Source of the DNA: Siminovitchia sp047228825
Lineage (GTDB): Bacteria; Bacillota; Bacilli; Bacillales; Bacillaceae_C
Assembly (NCBI RefSeq): GCF_047228825.1
Contig: NZ_JBFEGN010000009.1
Location: 18,109-82,108, forward strand
Direction of reading: 5' to 3'
DNA: 64,000 nucleotides
This document shows positions 36,189 through 45,372 of the stretch, piece after piece. The stretch's first letter is position 1. The number at the start of each line of letters is the position of its first letter. The notes under the pieces are model-generated. The model was not told the origin of the DNA. It made no database searches and worked only from the letters and a program-made list of their open reading frames with translations. Made by a program: the position numbers and the translations under genes.

Positions 36189-36347
36189 CTGCCTGTTGCT
36201 GGCCCCCCTGCAAGAAAGCAGGCTATTGTATGGCCGAAGGTATGCCTGAACCTTCAGTCTTTTTAATTTACCTTTTTTCCGAAAAAGAAAACTAAAAATG
36301 ATTATTAGCCAGGCTGGAATGGGCTTGTTTTTAAGACAAAATAAAAA

Positions 36348-36368
36348 CCACCATATTATGTATGGTGG
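36348..36368 (-). terminator. ssrA terminator
   Basis: Stem CCACCATA / TATGGTGG with T5 on the minus strand. The first arm overlaps the 3' CCA end of tmRNA. Confidence 0.8.
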
Positions 36369-36727
36369 AGACGGTGGGAATCGAACCCACGTCCAAGAAT
36401 ATCGCCACTCAAGCATCTACGAGCGTAGTCGATATATTGGCGTTTCGCGTCTTCTTCAGCCTATCGACGGGCTTCCAAAGCGCTAGCCTGATTGGTCTCT
36501 TCCATGGTCCCCAGGCGGAGGACTTCCGGCGTAGCCCACTGAGAGTGAGACCCTGACCCTACCACATGGGCGATGGAGGGAGGATCCGCATTAGGCCTTA
36601 TTAGGCAGCTAAAGCGAGGTTTTCGTTAGATTTGCCAGTTATTATTGGCGTTGACGTTTTTACGAGGACGATCCCCTCGACTCGCAACTTGAGCTCGATC
36701 TATCCCTGTCGAATCCAAAACGTCCCC
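36363..36727 (-). ncRNA. ssrA: tmRNA (ssrA)
   Basis: One-piece transfer-messenger RNA of about 365 nt. The 5' end GGGGACGTTTTGGATTCGAC and the 3' tRNA-like end (T-arm GTTCGATTC, terminal CACCA) are unmistakable. The tag frame (36636 to 36601) encodes GKSNENLALAA and a TAA stop; with the alanine from the charged tmRNA the tag is AGKSNENLALAA. It rescues stalled ribosomes and marks the nascent chain for proteolysis, with SmpB encoded just upstream. Confidence 0.98.
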
Positions 36728-36796
36728 TTGTTAAAAAAGATTCCTAACAAAAAGAGTGTCCGTTTTAGATACTCGGATGTGTCGAATACATTGACT

Positions 36797-36824
36797 ATTA
36801 TAGCATAAAGTCGTGAAAAATCAA
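36797..36824 (-). promoter_or_regulatory. ssrA promoter
   Basis: TTGATT and TATAAT (minus strand) separated by 16 bp, about 70 bp upstream of the mature tmRNA 5' end; a good sigma-A promoter with a short leader. Confidence 0.7.
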
Positions 36825-36839
36825 TGCTTGACCGTTTTT

Positions 36840-37307
36840 TTACATTTTTTGGCGTTCACGAAACGCTCTCTCAATGTCCCGCTTCGCTTCTTTCCGCTTC
36901 AAATCTTCACGTTTATCGTATTGTTTTTTCCCTTTGCCAAGACCGATCAGCAATTTGGCAAATCCGTTTTTCAAATAAATCTTTAAAGGAACGAGTGTAT
37001 AGCCCTGTTCTTTCGTTTCCCCAATCAGCTTATTGATTTGCTTGCGGTGCAACAGCAGCTTTCTTGTTCGGAGCGGATCGTGATTGTAGCGGTTTCCCTG
37101 CTCATATGGACTGATATGCATGTTATGAAGAAATACTTCACCGTTTTGAATGCGGGCATAGGCGTCTTTTAGGTTGACCCGGCCTGCCCGGATTGCTTTG
37201 ATTTCCGTTCCTTTCAGGACGATCCCCGTTTCATACGTCTCTTCTATAAAATAATCATGACTCGCTTTTTTATTTTGAGCGATCAGTTTTCCTTCTCCCT
37301 TCGGCAT
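36840..37307 (-). CDS. smpB: SsrA-binding protein SmpB
   Basis: A 155-residue tmRNA partner. Landmarks: ASHDYFIEETYETGIVLKGTE, NGEVFLHNMHISPYEQGN, then the basic C-terminal tail YDKREDLKRKEAKRDIERAF that enters the mRNA channel. It delivers tmRNA to stalled ribosomes. Immediately upstream of ssrA and downstream of rnr, the conserved Bacillus order. Confidence 0.96.
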   Translation of the reverse strand: MPKGEGKLIAQNKKASHDYFIEETYETGIVLKGTEIKAIRAGRVNLKDAYARIQNGEVFLHNMHISPYEQGNRYNHDPLRTRKLLLHRKQINKLIGETKEQGYTLVPLKIYLKNGFAKLLIGLGKGKKQYDKREDLKRKEAKRDIERAFRERQKM

Positions 37308-37386
37308 CCTGATTCCCCCTCGCCGTTTTCTCTTCGGACAATTATAACACGAAACGGAAAAAGGTTAGAAGCAGGGCTCTCTAACC

Positions 37387-39717
37387 TTACCGTTTCTTCC
37401 CGCGTTTTCGGCGGACGTTCGCGGGTGTATTTTCATACGACTTCTTCTTTTTTCTCGGGCGCCTTGTCGTCCACTCATCTTCTTCATTGCTGTTGCCTTG
37501 GGCTCCCTTATTTTTTTCTTTGCCATTTTTCAATTTGACCACTTTGAGGTTTCCTTCCGCATCCGGCTTGCGGCTTTTTTTCATGCCGACGATTTCAAAG
37601 TCAATCGCATGCTCATCCTTGTTGACATGGATCACACGAACAGTAATCTCGTCGCCGATCCGAAATACATTGCCGGTCCGTTCCCCGATCATCGCAAATT
37701 GGCGCTCATCGTAGTGATAGTAATCATCGGTCATGTAACTGACATGGACCAAGCCTTCAATCGTATTGGGCAGCTCGACAAACAGCCCGAAATTGGTGAC
37801 GGAACTGATAATGCCATCAAATTCCTCGCCAATTTTGTCCTCCATGAATTCCGCCTTTTTCAGCTCGTCCGTATCCCTTTCGGCATCTACGGCCCGACGC
37901 TCCATTTGTGATGAGTGATGGGCGATTTCTTCCAAGTCTGCCTTCCATTTTTCACGCGTGGCATCATCCATTTTTCCTTCAAACAAATAGGTTCTGATCA
38001 GCCGATGAACGATCAAATCGGGATATCTTCGGATCGGCGAAGTAAAATGGGTGTAAAATTTGGTCGACAGCCCGAAGTGGCCAATGCTTTCCGGATCATA
38101 CTTGGCCTGCTGCATCGAACGGAGCATAACGGTCGAAACAACCATTTCTTCCGGTTTTCCCCGGACAGCCTCGATAATTTCCTGTAGGGCCCGCGGATGT
38201 ACGGAATTGGCCGTTCCCCTGACGACAAGGCCAAAGTTCGTCATAAATTCAAAGAAGCGCTGCAATTTTTCTTCTTTTGGATCTTCATGAATCCGGTAAA
38301 TAAATGGAACGTCCAGCCAATGAAAATGCTCTGCTACGGTTTCATTTGCCGCCAGCATAAATTCTTCAATAATCCGTTCCCCGATCGATCGTTCCCTGAT
38401 CACAACATCGACCGGTTTTCCTTCATCGTCCACAATTACTTTTGCTTCTTTAAAATCAAAATCAATGGCGCCGCGCTTCATTCGCTTGTTTTGTAAAATG
38501 CCCTGGAGCTCCTCCATCAATTCGAACATGGGAACAAGCGGTCCGTATTTTGCACGAAGTACCGGATCTTTGTCTATCAGGATTTTATTGACATCGGAAT
38601 ATGTCATCCGTTCGGTTGAACGGATGATGCTCTGAAAAATTTCATGATTCACGACTTCCCCTTGCGGAGTGATTTCCATTTCACAAGACAATGTAAAGCG
38701 GTCCACTTTCGGATTGAGTGAGCAGATTCCATTCGACAAGCGATGGGGGATCATCGGGATCACCCGGTCAACCAAATAGACGCTTGTCCCGCGTTCAAAC
38801 GCTTCCCGGTCGATCGGCGATCCTTCTTTTACATAATGGCTGACGTCGGCAATATGAACGCCAAGCTTGTAATTCCCGTTATCAAGCTTTGACAGCGTTA
38901 CGGCATCGTCCAGGTCTTTTGCATCCGCCCCATCGATGGTCACAATCGTTTCATTTCTTAAATCACGCCTGTTGCCCATCTCGCTTTCGTCAATCGTCTC
39001 GGGAACGCCGTTTGCCTGTTCCATCACTTCATCCGGAAAAGCGAGCGGCAAATCATGCTTGTAAATGATCGATAAAATATCGACACCGGGATCGTTTTTG
39101 TGCCCGAGAATTTTAATGACTTCTCCTTCGGCATTTTTCCGGTTTTCCGGATAGGTCGTCAGGCGAACAACGACTTTGTGCCCTTCAACCGCCCCCATGC
39201 TGGCATTTTTCGGGATAAAAATGTCATCTGCAATTTTCGGGTCATCCGGAATCACAAAACCGAAGTGTTTGCTTTCATTGTAGGTGCCGACAACTTGCAC
39301 CGTCCCCCGCTTTAAAATGCGGACAACAGTGCCTTCCCGCCTTGAACCGGAACTGGAAGGTGAAACCCTGACAAGGACATGATCCCCGTGCATCGCCCCG
39401 TTTTTTTCATGGGGAGGAATAAAAATATCATCCATCCCCTGTTCATCCGGGATGAGAAAAGCAAATCCCTTTGCATGGCCCGCCAACACGCCGCGCACGA
39501 GGTTCATTTTTTCCGGTACGCCATACCGATTGCTTCTTGTCCGGACGACAAGACCCATTTCTTCCATCTGGACAAGCGCCTTTACAAAATCTTTAAATGC
39601 CTCTGATCCTTCAATTTGAAAAGCTTCTTCCAATTCCTTTACGGATAGCGGCTTGTAGGCTTCATCCCTCATATATGCCAATATGTTGTCTATGTGATGC
39701 TGTAAATGTTCTTCCAT
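37387..39717 (-). CDS. rnr: Ribonuclease R
   Basis: A 776-residue 3'-5' exoribonuclease of the RNB family. N-terminal winged helix and two cold-shock domains, the catalytic RNB domain with DGADAKDLDDAVTL (Mg-binding Asp cluster) and HYVKEGSPID, a C-terminal S1 domain (EFDGIISSVTNFGLFVELPN) and a long basic tail rich in Lys and Arg. Degrades structured RNA and mRNA released by trans-translation. Operon secG-est-rnr-smpB. Confidence 0.96.
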   Translation of the reverse strand: MEEHLQHHIDNILAYMRDEAYKPLSVKELEEAFQIEGSEAFKDFVKALVQMEEMGLVVRTRSNRYGVPEKMNLVRGVLAGHAKGFAFLIPDEQGMDDIFIPPHEKNGAMHGDHVLVRVSPSSSGSRREGTVVRILKRGTVQVVGTYNESKHFGFVIPDDPKIADDIFIPKNASMGAVEGHKVVVRLTTYPENRKNAEGEVIKILGHKNDPGVDILSIIYKHDLPLAFPDEVMEQANGVPETIDESEMGNRRDLRNETIVTIDGADAKDLDDAVTLSKLDNGNYKLGVHIADVSHYVKEGSPIDREAFERGTSVYLVDRVIPMIPHRLSNGICSLNPKVDRFTLSCEMEITPQGEVVNHEIFQSIIRSTERMTYSDVNKILIDKDPVLRAKYGPLVPMFELMEELQGILQNKRMKRGAIDFDFKEAKVIVDDEGKPVDVVIRERSIGERIIEEFMLAANETVAEHFHWLDVPFIYRIHEDPKEEKLQRFFEFMTNFGLVVRGTANSVHPRALQEIIEAVRGKPEEMVVSTVMLRSMQQAKYDPESIGHFGLSTKFYTHFTSPIRRYPDLIVHRLIRTYLFEGKMDDATREKWKADLEEIAHHSSQMERRAVDAERDTDELKKAEFMEDKIGEEFDGIISSVTNFGLFVELPNTIEGLVHVSYMTDDYYHYDERQFAMIGERTGNVFRIGDEITVRVIHVNKDEHAIDFEIVGMKKSRKPDAEGNLKVVKLKNGKEKNKGAQGNSNEEDEWTTRRPRKKKKSYENTPANVRRKRGKKR

Positions 39718-39741
39718 ATGCTTCTCTCCTTAAAAATAAGC

Positions 39742-40488
39742 CTAAACGGACCAATCAAGCCCTTCGAGGAAACGGAGTATATCTTCGTGCAATTGTTCTT
39801 TTTCCTCCCCAAGGGTAATCACATGGGAGGAATGTTCATACCATTTCAACTCTTTTTGAATGGACTCCGCTTTCTGATAAATAATATTTGCACTGTCCGG
39901 ATTGACAATGTCATCGTACCGCGCCTGTACTACGAAGAGCGGTGCATATATCATGTCCACACAATCCCGGACATCGCCGATCAGCTGCTGAAGCGCCTTT
40001 AACGTTTTCATCGGTGTTTTCTGAAACTGTTCCATTTCTTGTTCGATCTGCTCTTTGGACTTTCCTTCAAATTGTTTATATTCACGTGCATATTTTAAGA
40101 TCCCTTGGTACATGACTTCTTCACTTTTTATGTACATGGGGGCACACATCGGAACAATCCCTTTTACAGGAACAGTGTAGCCCAATTTCAGGGAAAATAC
40201 TCCGCCAAGCGACAGCCCGGCAACAGCAATTTCTTCATGCCCTTTTTCTTTTAAAAATTGATAGCCCTCCATCACGTCCTTCCACCAATCATCCGGGCCG
40301 GTTACAACCAGCTTTTCCGGCGGAACCCCGTGTCCTTTATATTGAGGGGCGTGGCAAGTATATCCTTGTTTTTCCAAAAATCTCCCGAGCATTCTCACAT
40401 CTGCGGTGCTTCCCGTAAAACCGTGCAGCAACAATACAGCACGTTTTCCGGCTTCAAACATAAAAGGCTTCGGTGGTTTAATTTTCAT
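39742..40488 (-). CDS. Carboxylesterase / monoacylglycerol-lipase-type hydrolase (Est30 family, YvaK-like)
   Basis: A 248-residue alpha/beta hydrolase. Oxyanion motif LHGFTG, nucleophile elbow GLSLGG (Ser93), Asp in QARYDDIVN and catalytic His in SSHVITL complete the triad. Same length as Est30-type carboxylesterases, which hydrolyse short/medium-chain esters. Conserved between secG and rnr in Bacillus; a link to RNA decay is not known. Confidence 0.9.
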   Translation of the reverse strand: MKIKPPKPFMFEAGKRAVLLLHGFTGSTADVRMLGRFLEKQGYTCHAPQYKGHGVPPEKLVVTGPDDWWKDVMEGYQFLKEKGHEEIAVAGLSLGGVFSLKLGYTVPVKGIVPMCAPMYIKSEEVMYQGILKYAREYKQFEGKSKEQIEQEMEQFQKTPMKTLKALQQLIGDVRDCVDMIYAPLFVVQARYDDIVNPDSANIIYQKAESIQKELKWYEHSSHVITLGEEKEQLHEDILRFLEGLDWSV

Positions 40489-40564
40489 CGCCCTTCTCCT
40501 TCGTTATCATCCTTTATTTACACTATTACCCTATTTTAAGCAAAGTATCGTTTTCAGGCAAAAT

Positions 40565-40592
40565 AAAAACCCGGTTATCATGTAACCAGGTT
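40565..40592 (-). terminator. Hairpin terminator after secG
   Basis: AACCCGGTTA / TAACCAGGTT stem with loop TCATG, followed by TTTTTATTTT on the minus strand. Confidence 0.75.
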
Positions 40593-40601
40593 TGTGAAAA
40601 A

Positions 40602-40835
40602 CTATACTTCAAAAAAGGCTACGGCCATTGTAAGGACAAAAAATAATATCGAAAGTACAACCGTGATCCGCTGAAGGACAAGATCCATTCCGCGGGCTTT
40701 CTGCTTTCCGAAAAGTTGTTCGGCACCACCGGAAATGGCCCCGGAAAGCCCTGCACTTTTTCCGGATTGAAGCAAAACAACAATAATTAATCCGATCGAA
40801 ACAATAATTAATAAAGTAATGGCCAACGCATGCAC
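40602..40835 (-). CDS. secG: Preprotein translocase subunit SecG
   Basis: A 77-residue protein with two membrane helices (ALAITLLIIVSIGLIIVVLL and a C-terminal helix from VVLSILFFV) and the typical QSGKSAGLSGAISGGAEQLF loop. Part of the SecYEG channel. Start GTG 40835 after GGAGGTG. First gene of the secG-est-rnr-smpB region, although a terminator follows it. Confidence 0.95.
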   Translation of the reverse strand: MHALAITLLIIVSIGLIIVVLLQSGKSAGLSGAISGGAEQLFGKQKARGMDLVLQRITVVLSILFFVLTMAVAFFEV

Positions 40836-40886
40836 TGAACTACACCTCCCGAGCCTGCTGCAGTAATTTTAATGTAGCATAAACAG

Positions 40887-40905
40887 CCCCTCTTAACAAG
40901 AGGGG
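40887..40905 (-). terminator. Hairpin after brnQ
   Basis: Stem CCCCTCTT / AAGAGGGG with a 3-nt loop just after the brnQ stop; the minus-strand T-run is short. Confidence 0.6.
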
Positions 40906-40916
40906 CCCGGCTCATT

Positions 40917-42281
40917 TCAGTCCGAAGATACACCGGAAGCGGATAAACCGGCAAGACGGCTGATAACTCCCGTAATCAGGATGACAATGAGGGCCGGAAC
41001 AAGCCAGCCAAGCCCCGCTTTATAAAGCGGCAATGTATGTTCGTAAAAAGAAATAATAGGCCTCATCCACCCGAAATAAGGGATATCAAACAGTTGACAG
41101 AACGTTTTAAAACCATCCATGATGCTTATGCAAAATGTTACCGCCGCCACAGACACATACACAAGGCGGGCATGGTTAAATAACGGAGACAAAAATGTAA
41201 GAAGCATCAGCACGATGGCAAGCGGATAAAGGAACATTAAAATGGGAATCGAATAATTGATAATGTTCGCTAATCCGAAGTTCGCAACCGTAAAAGAAAG
41301 CAGCGAAAAGAAAATGACGAACAGTTTGTAACTTACGTTTGGAAGCAATGTATGAAAATATTCACCGCAAGCTGTGATTAACCCGATGCTTGTTGTCAAA
41401 CATGCCAATATAATGATAATGGCCAACATAACAGAACCGAATGTTCCGAAATAATAAGAAGATGCCTGGCTGAGTACGGGGCCGCCTGTATCGAAAAGGC
41501 CAAACGCTTTCGTGGTCGTTGCGCCCAAATAGGCAATGCCCACATAAATAATGGCAAGGAAAAAGGTGGCGACAACCCCGGATTTAACGGTAGCCGATAA
41601 AACGCCCGCCTTTGACGTAACACCGATCGACCGGATCGCATTGATGACGATAATCCCGAAAACAAGCGAAGCAAGTGCATCCATCGTATTATACCCTTCC
41701 ATAAAACCTTTTACGAAAGCATCGCTTGTATATGCACCCTGCGGGGAATCGATCGGTCCAATCGGATTCACTATCGCCGTAATCAATAACACAGCAAGCA
41801 AAATAATAATGCCCGGCGAAAGAATTTTTCCAACACGGTCAACTATTTTGGATGGATTCAAAGAAAGCCATAATGTCACTGCAAAAAATAAAAATGTAAA
41901 AATAAACAGGCCGGCCTTTGTATAATCCGCTCCTACAAAAGGAGAAATCCCGATATCATAGGCAACGGCCCCTGTACGGGGAGCCGCGAAAAATGGCCCG
42001 ATCGTCAAATAAAGAAGTGAAGTAAAGACGACGGCGTACCACGGGTGAATTCTGCTTGCAAGCTCCTGAAGATTGCTGCTTCCCGAAAAGCCCATTGCCA
42101 ACACGCCGAGTAAAGGCAATCCGGTACCGGTAATTAAAAAGCCAAGAACGGCAGGCCAGATATTGGTTCCGGCATTTTGGCCCAGCAATGCAGGAAAAAT
42201 CAAATTTCCGGCACCAAAGAATAAAGCAAATAACATAACCCCAATGACGAAATATGATGAAAAAGTCAACTTATTATTCAA
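40917..42281 (-). CDS. brnQ: Branched-chain amino acid transporter BrnQ/BraB
   Basis: A 454-residue LIVCS-family cation symporter with about 12 helices. The N-terminus VIGVMLFALFFGAGNLIFP is diagnostic, followed by GFLITGTGLPLLGVLA. Imports Leu, Ile and Val. TTG 42281 is the start, preceded by GGGGGGAA. Single gene. No T-box or other leader structure was recognised in the 215 bp upstream. Confidence 0.93.
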   Translation of the reverse strand: MNNKLTFSSYFVIGVMLFALFFGAGNLIFPALLGQNAGTNIWPAVLGFLITGTGLPLLGVLAMGFSGSSNLQELASRIHPWYAVVFTSLLYLTIGPFFAAPRTGAVAYDIGISPFVGADYTKAGLFIFTFLFFAVTLWLSLNPSKIVDRVGKILSPGIIILLAVLLITAIVNPIGPIDSPQGAYTSDAFVKGFMEGYNTMDALASLVFGIIVINAIRSIGVTSKAGVLSATVKSGVVATFFLAIIYVGIAYLGATTTKAFGLFDTGGPVLSQASSYYFGTFGSVMLAIIIILACLTTSIGLITACGEYFHTLLPNVSYKLFVIFFSLLSFTVANFGLANIINYSIPILMFLYPLAIVLMLLTFLSPLFNHARLVYVSVAAVTFCISIMDGFKTFCQLFDIPYFGWMRPIISFYEHTLPLYKAGLGWLVPALIVILITGVISRLAGLSASGVSSD

Positions 42282-42496
42282 AATATAGTTCCCCCCAAGA
42301 TGTTCCTTTCATAATTTGGCCCATTACAAGTACGATCCCGCTGTTTTTTCATGTCAGCCCACAACAGGCAGAAAATCAAAAAAACGGGTCAAAAAGTTGT
42401 TCGGTTGGCAATGATTTGCGCGGACACTGCGATTTGCACTGCATGAATTCCGAAATAAATGCATGATTTGCACCGACAGGAACATGAATTCCATCT

Positions 42497-43861
42497 TTAA
42501 ACCTTCTTGCGTCGTTTTAGCTGTAATTGTCCAGGAAGCTTCCATGCCATCGCAACAATAAGCAGGCAGAAAACGAAGCAAATAATGGCGACCATGTGCA
42601 GATGGGACTGGTCCAAATGGCGATTGAACGTAAGGCCGAGCAGGCTCCCCGATAATATGGAACCAAGATAGCGGCTCGTCTGAAACAGTCCCGAAGCAGT
42701 ACCGGTATCTTCCGGATTGACATGTTCATACAAGGCGGTTTGGCTGGAAATATTGTTAAAACCGTTGCTCATCCCCAGTACGGCCATTATGACAAGCAGC
42801 CAAAGCAGCGGGGATGTTTCCTTGTAGGTCAGCAAAAGTCCTGTCCCGATTAAAAGCAAAGCCGCTCCAATCAGCATTGGCAACTTGGAGCCGTGCCTGT
42901 TAATCAGTCCTCCGGCAATTGGTGAAACAAGCACGCCAAACCCTGCCAGCGCCAGCATGATTAATCCGGTATGTTCCTCACTGTATCCCCGTACTTGCTG
43001 CAAAAACGTCGGAAACCCGAAAAAATAACAATAATAGACGGTATTGATACTCATAAACTGCAAATAAACTGCAGTTACATAACGATTTTTTTTCAAACTT
43101 TTTATGTCAATAAAAGGTTCATCATGTCCTTTTTCCTGCATATAGAACAATGAACCGGCACCCAAAAAGAGAAACAGCGCCCACCAGCGGATGTTTTCGT
43201 CAAGCGATAATAAAAACAAGATGATAGCTGCGATGGAAATGATAAAAAGGACAATCCCCTTAAAATCGATACGCCTGATGTCGAAGGTTCCTCTTTCAGT
43301 TTCAGGCAAAATAAAAATAGCCAATACAAAACCTGCCATAATAAACGGGAGATTGACCAGGAAAATGGCTTGCCAATCCCACGCAGCAATAAGAAACCCT
43401 CCGACAGACGGGCCAAATGCAGCCGATGTTGAAGCAAAGACTGACAATACAGCCAAAGCTTTCGCCTGATTTTTTGTAATGATGGATCTGACCATGCTCA
43501 TACCGCTCGGAAATAACGTTGAGCTGCCGATTGCCTGTAATGCCCGGCAGCCCAGCAAAAACAGAAAATTGGGTGAAAACGGGGCCAACAGACAGGCAGC
43601 GGATACGAGCACCATCCCGGTTAAAAACAATTTTTTCGCCCCAAACATATCACTTAATTTTCCCATCACCGGCTGGCCTGCAGCACTCGCCAGGTAGAAA
43701 ACGGAAATCAGCCAGGAAACATCGGCAAATGACAGCCCGTATTCATTTTGCAGACGTGTCAAGGCTACTGAAATCATCGACGAATTTAACGGATTCAGCA
43801 TGGTGCCAAGCCCGATAGTCAAAACGATCATCCATTGTTTTTTTTCCAGGTATTTTGCCAT
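42497..43861 (-). CDS. MFS transporter, DHA2 (EmrB/QacA-like) family
   Basis: A 454-residue transporter from ATG 43861 (GGGTGAT upstream; frame open to 43897). Helix 1 LGTMLNPLNSSMISVALTRL has the LNSSMISVAL motif of DHA2 proteins, and the loop MGKLSDMFGAKKLFL is the MFS A-motif. The number of helices (12-14) is uncertain; the length is closer to 14-helix exporters. Probable drug or metabolite efflux; substrate unknown. No neighbouring regulator. Confidence 0.82.
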   Translation of the reverse strand: MAKYLEKKQWMIVLTIGLGTMLNPLNSSMISVALTRLQNEYGLSFADVSWLISVFYLASAAGQPVMGKLSDMFGAKKLFLTGMVLVSAACLLAPFSPNFLFLLGCRALQAIGSSTLFPSGMSMVRSIITKNQAKALAVLSVFASTSAAFGPSVGGFLIAAWDWQAIFLVNLPFIMAGFVLAIFILPETERGTFDIRRIDFKGIVLFIISIAAIILFLLSLDENIRWWALFLFLGAGSLFYMQEKGHDEPFIDIKSLKKNRYVTAVYLQFMSINTVYYCYFFGFPTFLQQVRGYSEEHTGLIMLALAGFGVLVSPIAGGLINRHGSKLPMLIGAALLLIGTGLLLTYKETSPLLWLLVIMAVLGMSNGFNNISSQTALYEHVNPEDTGTASGLFQTSRYLGSILSGSLLGLTFNRHLDQSHLHMVAIICFVFCLLIVAMAWKLPGQLQLKRRKKV

Positions 43862-44016
43862 TTGATCACCCGTTTTTATACGGTTAGTAAAATTCATGCC
43901 CCGGTTTACTATAAAATAGATTTTCCAAACTTACAACTATTTACGTTTAACGGAATGGCCAGGAAGGTCAAAAAGAAGTATTCTTTCAGAGGGAAAGCTT
44001 GGGGAAAATGAATGAG

Positions 44017-44053
44017 CCAATCAGGCCCGACTGCCGTCAGGCCTGCTGATTGG
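44017..44053 (-). terminator. Terminator after eno
   Basis: CCAATCAG / CTGATTGG outer stem plus inner AGGCC/GGCCT pairing, directly after the eno stop; ends the glycolytic operon. Confidence 0.7.
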
Positions 44054-44055
44054 AT

Positions 44056-45345
44056 TCACTTTATGTTGTAAAACGCCTTGGCGCCGGCATAAATGGCCGT
44101 ATCGCCCAAGCTGTCTTCAATCCGAAGCAGTTGATTATACTTGGCAACCCGATCCGTACGGGACGGGGCGCCTGTTTTAATTTGGCCTGCATTTGCGGCA
44201 ACTGCAATATCGGCAATGGTGCTGTCCTCCGTTTCACCGGAACGATGGGAAATGACTGCCGTATAGCCGGCACGCTTCGCCATTTCGATTGCATCAAACG
44301 TTTCGGTCAATGTACCGATTTGGTTTACTTTGATTAAAATGGAATTGCCCGCCCCTTCTTTAATGCCGCGCGCAAGTTTATTCGTATTGGTCACAAACAA
44401 GTCGTCCCCGACAAGCTGCACTTTTGAACCGATCCGCTCGGTCAGGAGCTTATGGCCTTCCCAGTCATTTTCATCCAAACCGTCTTCAATCGAAATGATC
44501 GGATATTTGTTGACGAGGGTTTCATACCAATTGACCATTTCCTCGGATGTTCTGACAATACCCTCGCCTTTTAAATGGTATTTGCCGTCTTCTTGATTGA
44601 ACAGCTCGGAAGAAGCCACATCCATTGCGAGTTTGATCTCTTCGCCCGGTTTATAGCCGGCTTTTTCAATGGCCGTCATGAGTGTTTCAAGCGCTTCTTC
44701 ATTGGAATTCAAATTCGGCGCAAAGCCTCCCTCGTCACCGACGCTTGTACTGAGTCCCTTTTCCTTTAATACGGCCTTTAAGCTGTGAAAAATTTCTGCA
44801 CCGATGCGGAGCGCTTCTTTGAAGCTGGGAGCCCCGACAGGCATAACCATAAATTCCTGGATATCCACGTTATTATCCGCATGCTCGCCGCCGTTTAAAA
44901 TGTTCATCATGGGAACAGGGAGCTGTTTCGCGTTGAATCCGCCCAAGTATTGGTATAACTCCAAATCCAGGAAATCCGCCGCGGCATGGGCAACGGCCAT
45001 CGATACGCCCAAAATGGCATTGGCCCCCAATTTTCCTTTATTGTCCGTTCCGTCCAGCTCAATCAACGCATTGTCAATCCCAACCTGATCCGTTACGTCA
45101 TACCCGATGATTTCCTCCGCAATGATATCATTGACATTGCTGACGGCTTTTTCAACGCCTTTGCCGAAATAGCGTTCTTTGTCACCGTCACGGAGTTCAA
45201 CCGCTTCATATTCGCCGGTGGATGCACCACTCGGAACGAGCGCCCTTCCGAAAGCACCGGATTCTGTATCAACCTCGACTTCCACTGTTGGATTACCGCG
45301 GGAATCCAATACTTCTCTGGCATAAACATTTGTTATAAATGGCAT
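44056..45345 (-). CDS. eno: Enolase
   Basis: A 429-residue phosphopyruvate hydratase. Visible: VLDSRGNPTVEVEV, GASTGEYEAVELRD, catalytic Glu region GDEGGFAPNL, metal ligands in SIEDGLDENDWE and LVGDDLFVTN, IKVNQIGTLTE and the HRSGETED loop. Converts 2-phosphoglycerate to phosphoenolpyruvate. AAGGAGA precedes the ATG. Last gene of cggR-gap-pgk-tpi-gpmI-eno. Confidence 0.98.
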   Translation of the reverse strand: MPFITNVYAREVLDSRGNPTVEVEVDTESGAFGRALVPSGASTGEYEAVELRDGDKERYFGKGVEKAVSNVNDIIAEEIIGYDVTDQVGIDNALIELDGTDNKGKLGANAILGVSMAVAHAAADFLDLELYQYLGGFNAKQLPVPMMNILNGGEHADNNVDIQEFMVMPVGAPSFKEALRIGAEIFHSLKAVLKEKGLSTSVGDEGGFAPNLNSNEEALETLMTAIEKAGYKPGEEIKLAMDVASSELFNQEDGKYHLKGEGIVRTSEEMVNWYETLVNKYPIISIEDGLDENDWEGHKLLTERIGSKVQLVGDDLFVTNTNKLARGIKEGAGNSILIKVNQIGTLTETFDAIEMAKRAGYTAVISHRSGETEDSTIADIAVAANAGQIKTGAPSRTDRVAKYNQLLRIEDSLGDTAIYAGAKAFYNIK

Positions 45346-45372
45346 CCATATCTCTCCTTAAAAAAATGATCA

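Noticed and set aside
36159..36556. Small genes over the ssrA region
   Set aside because: They overlap the tmRNA and its terminators and have no coding signal of their own.
42290..42490. T-box or other riboswitch before brnQ
   Set aside because: No T-box consensus, specifier loop or terminator/antiterminator pair could be found.
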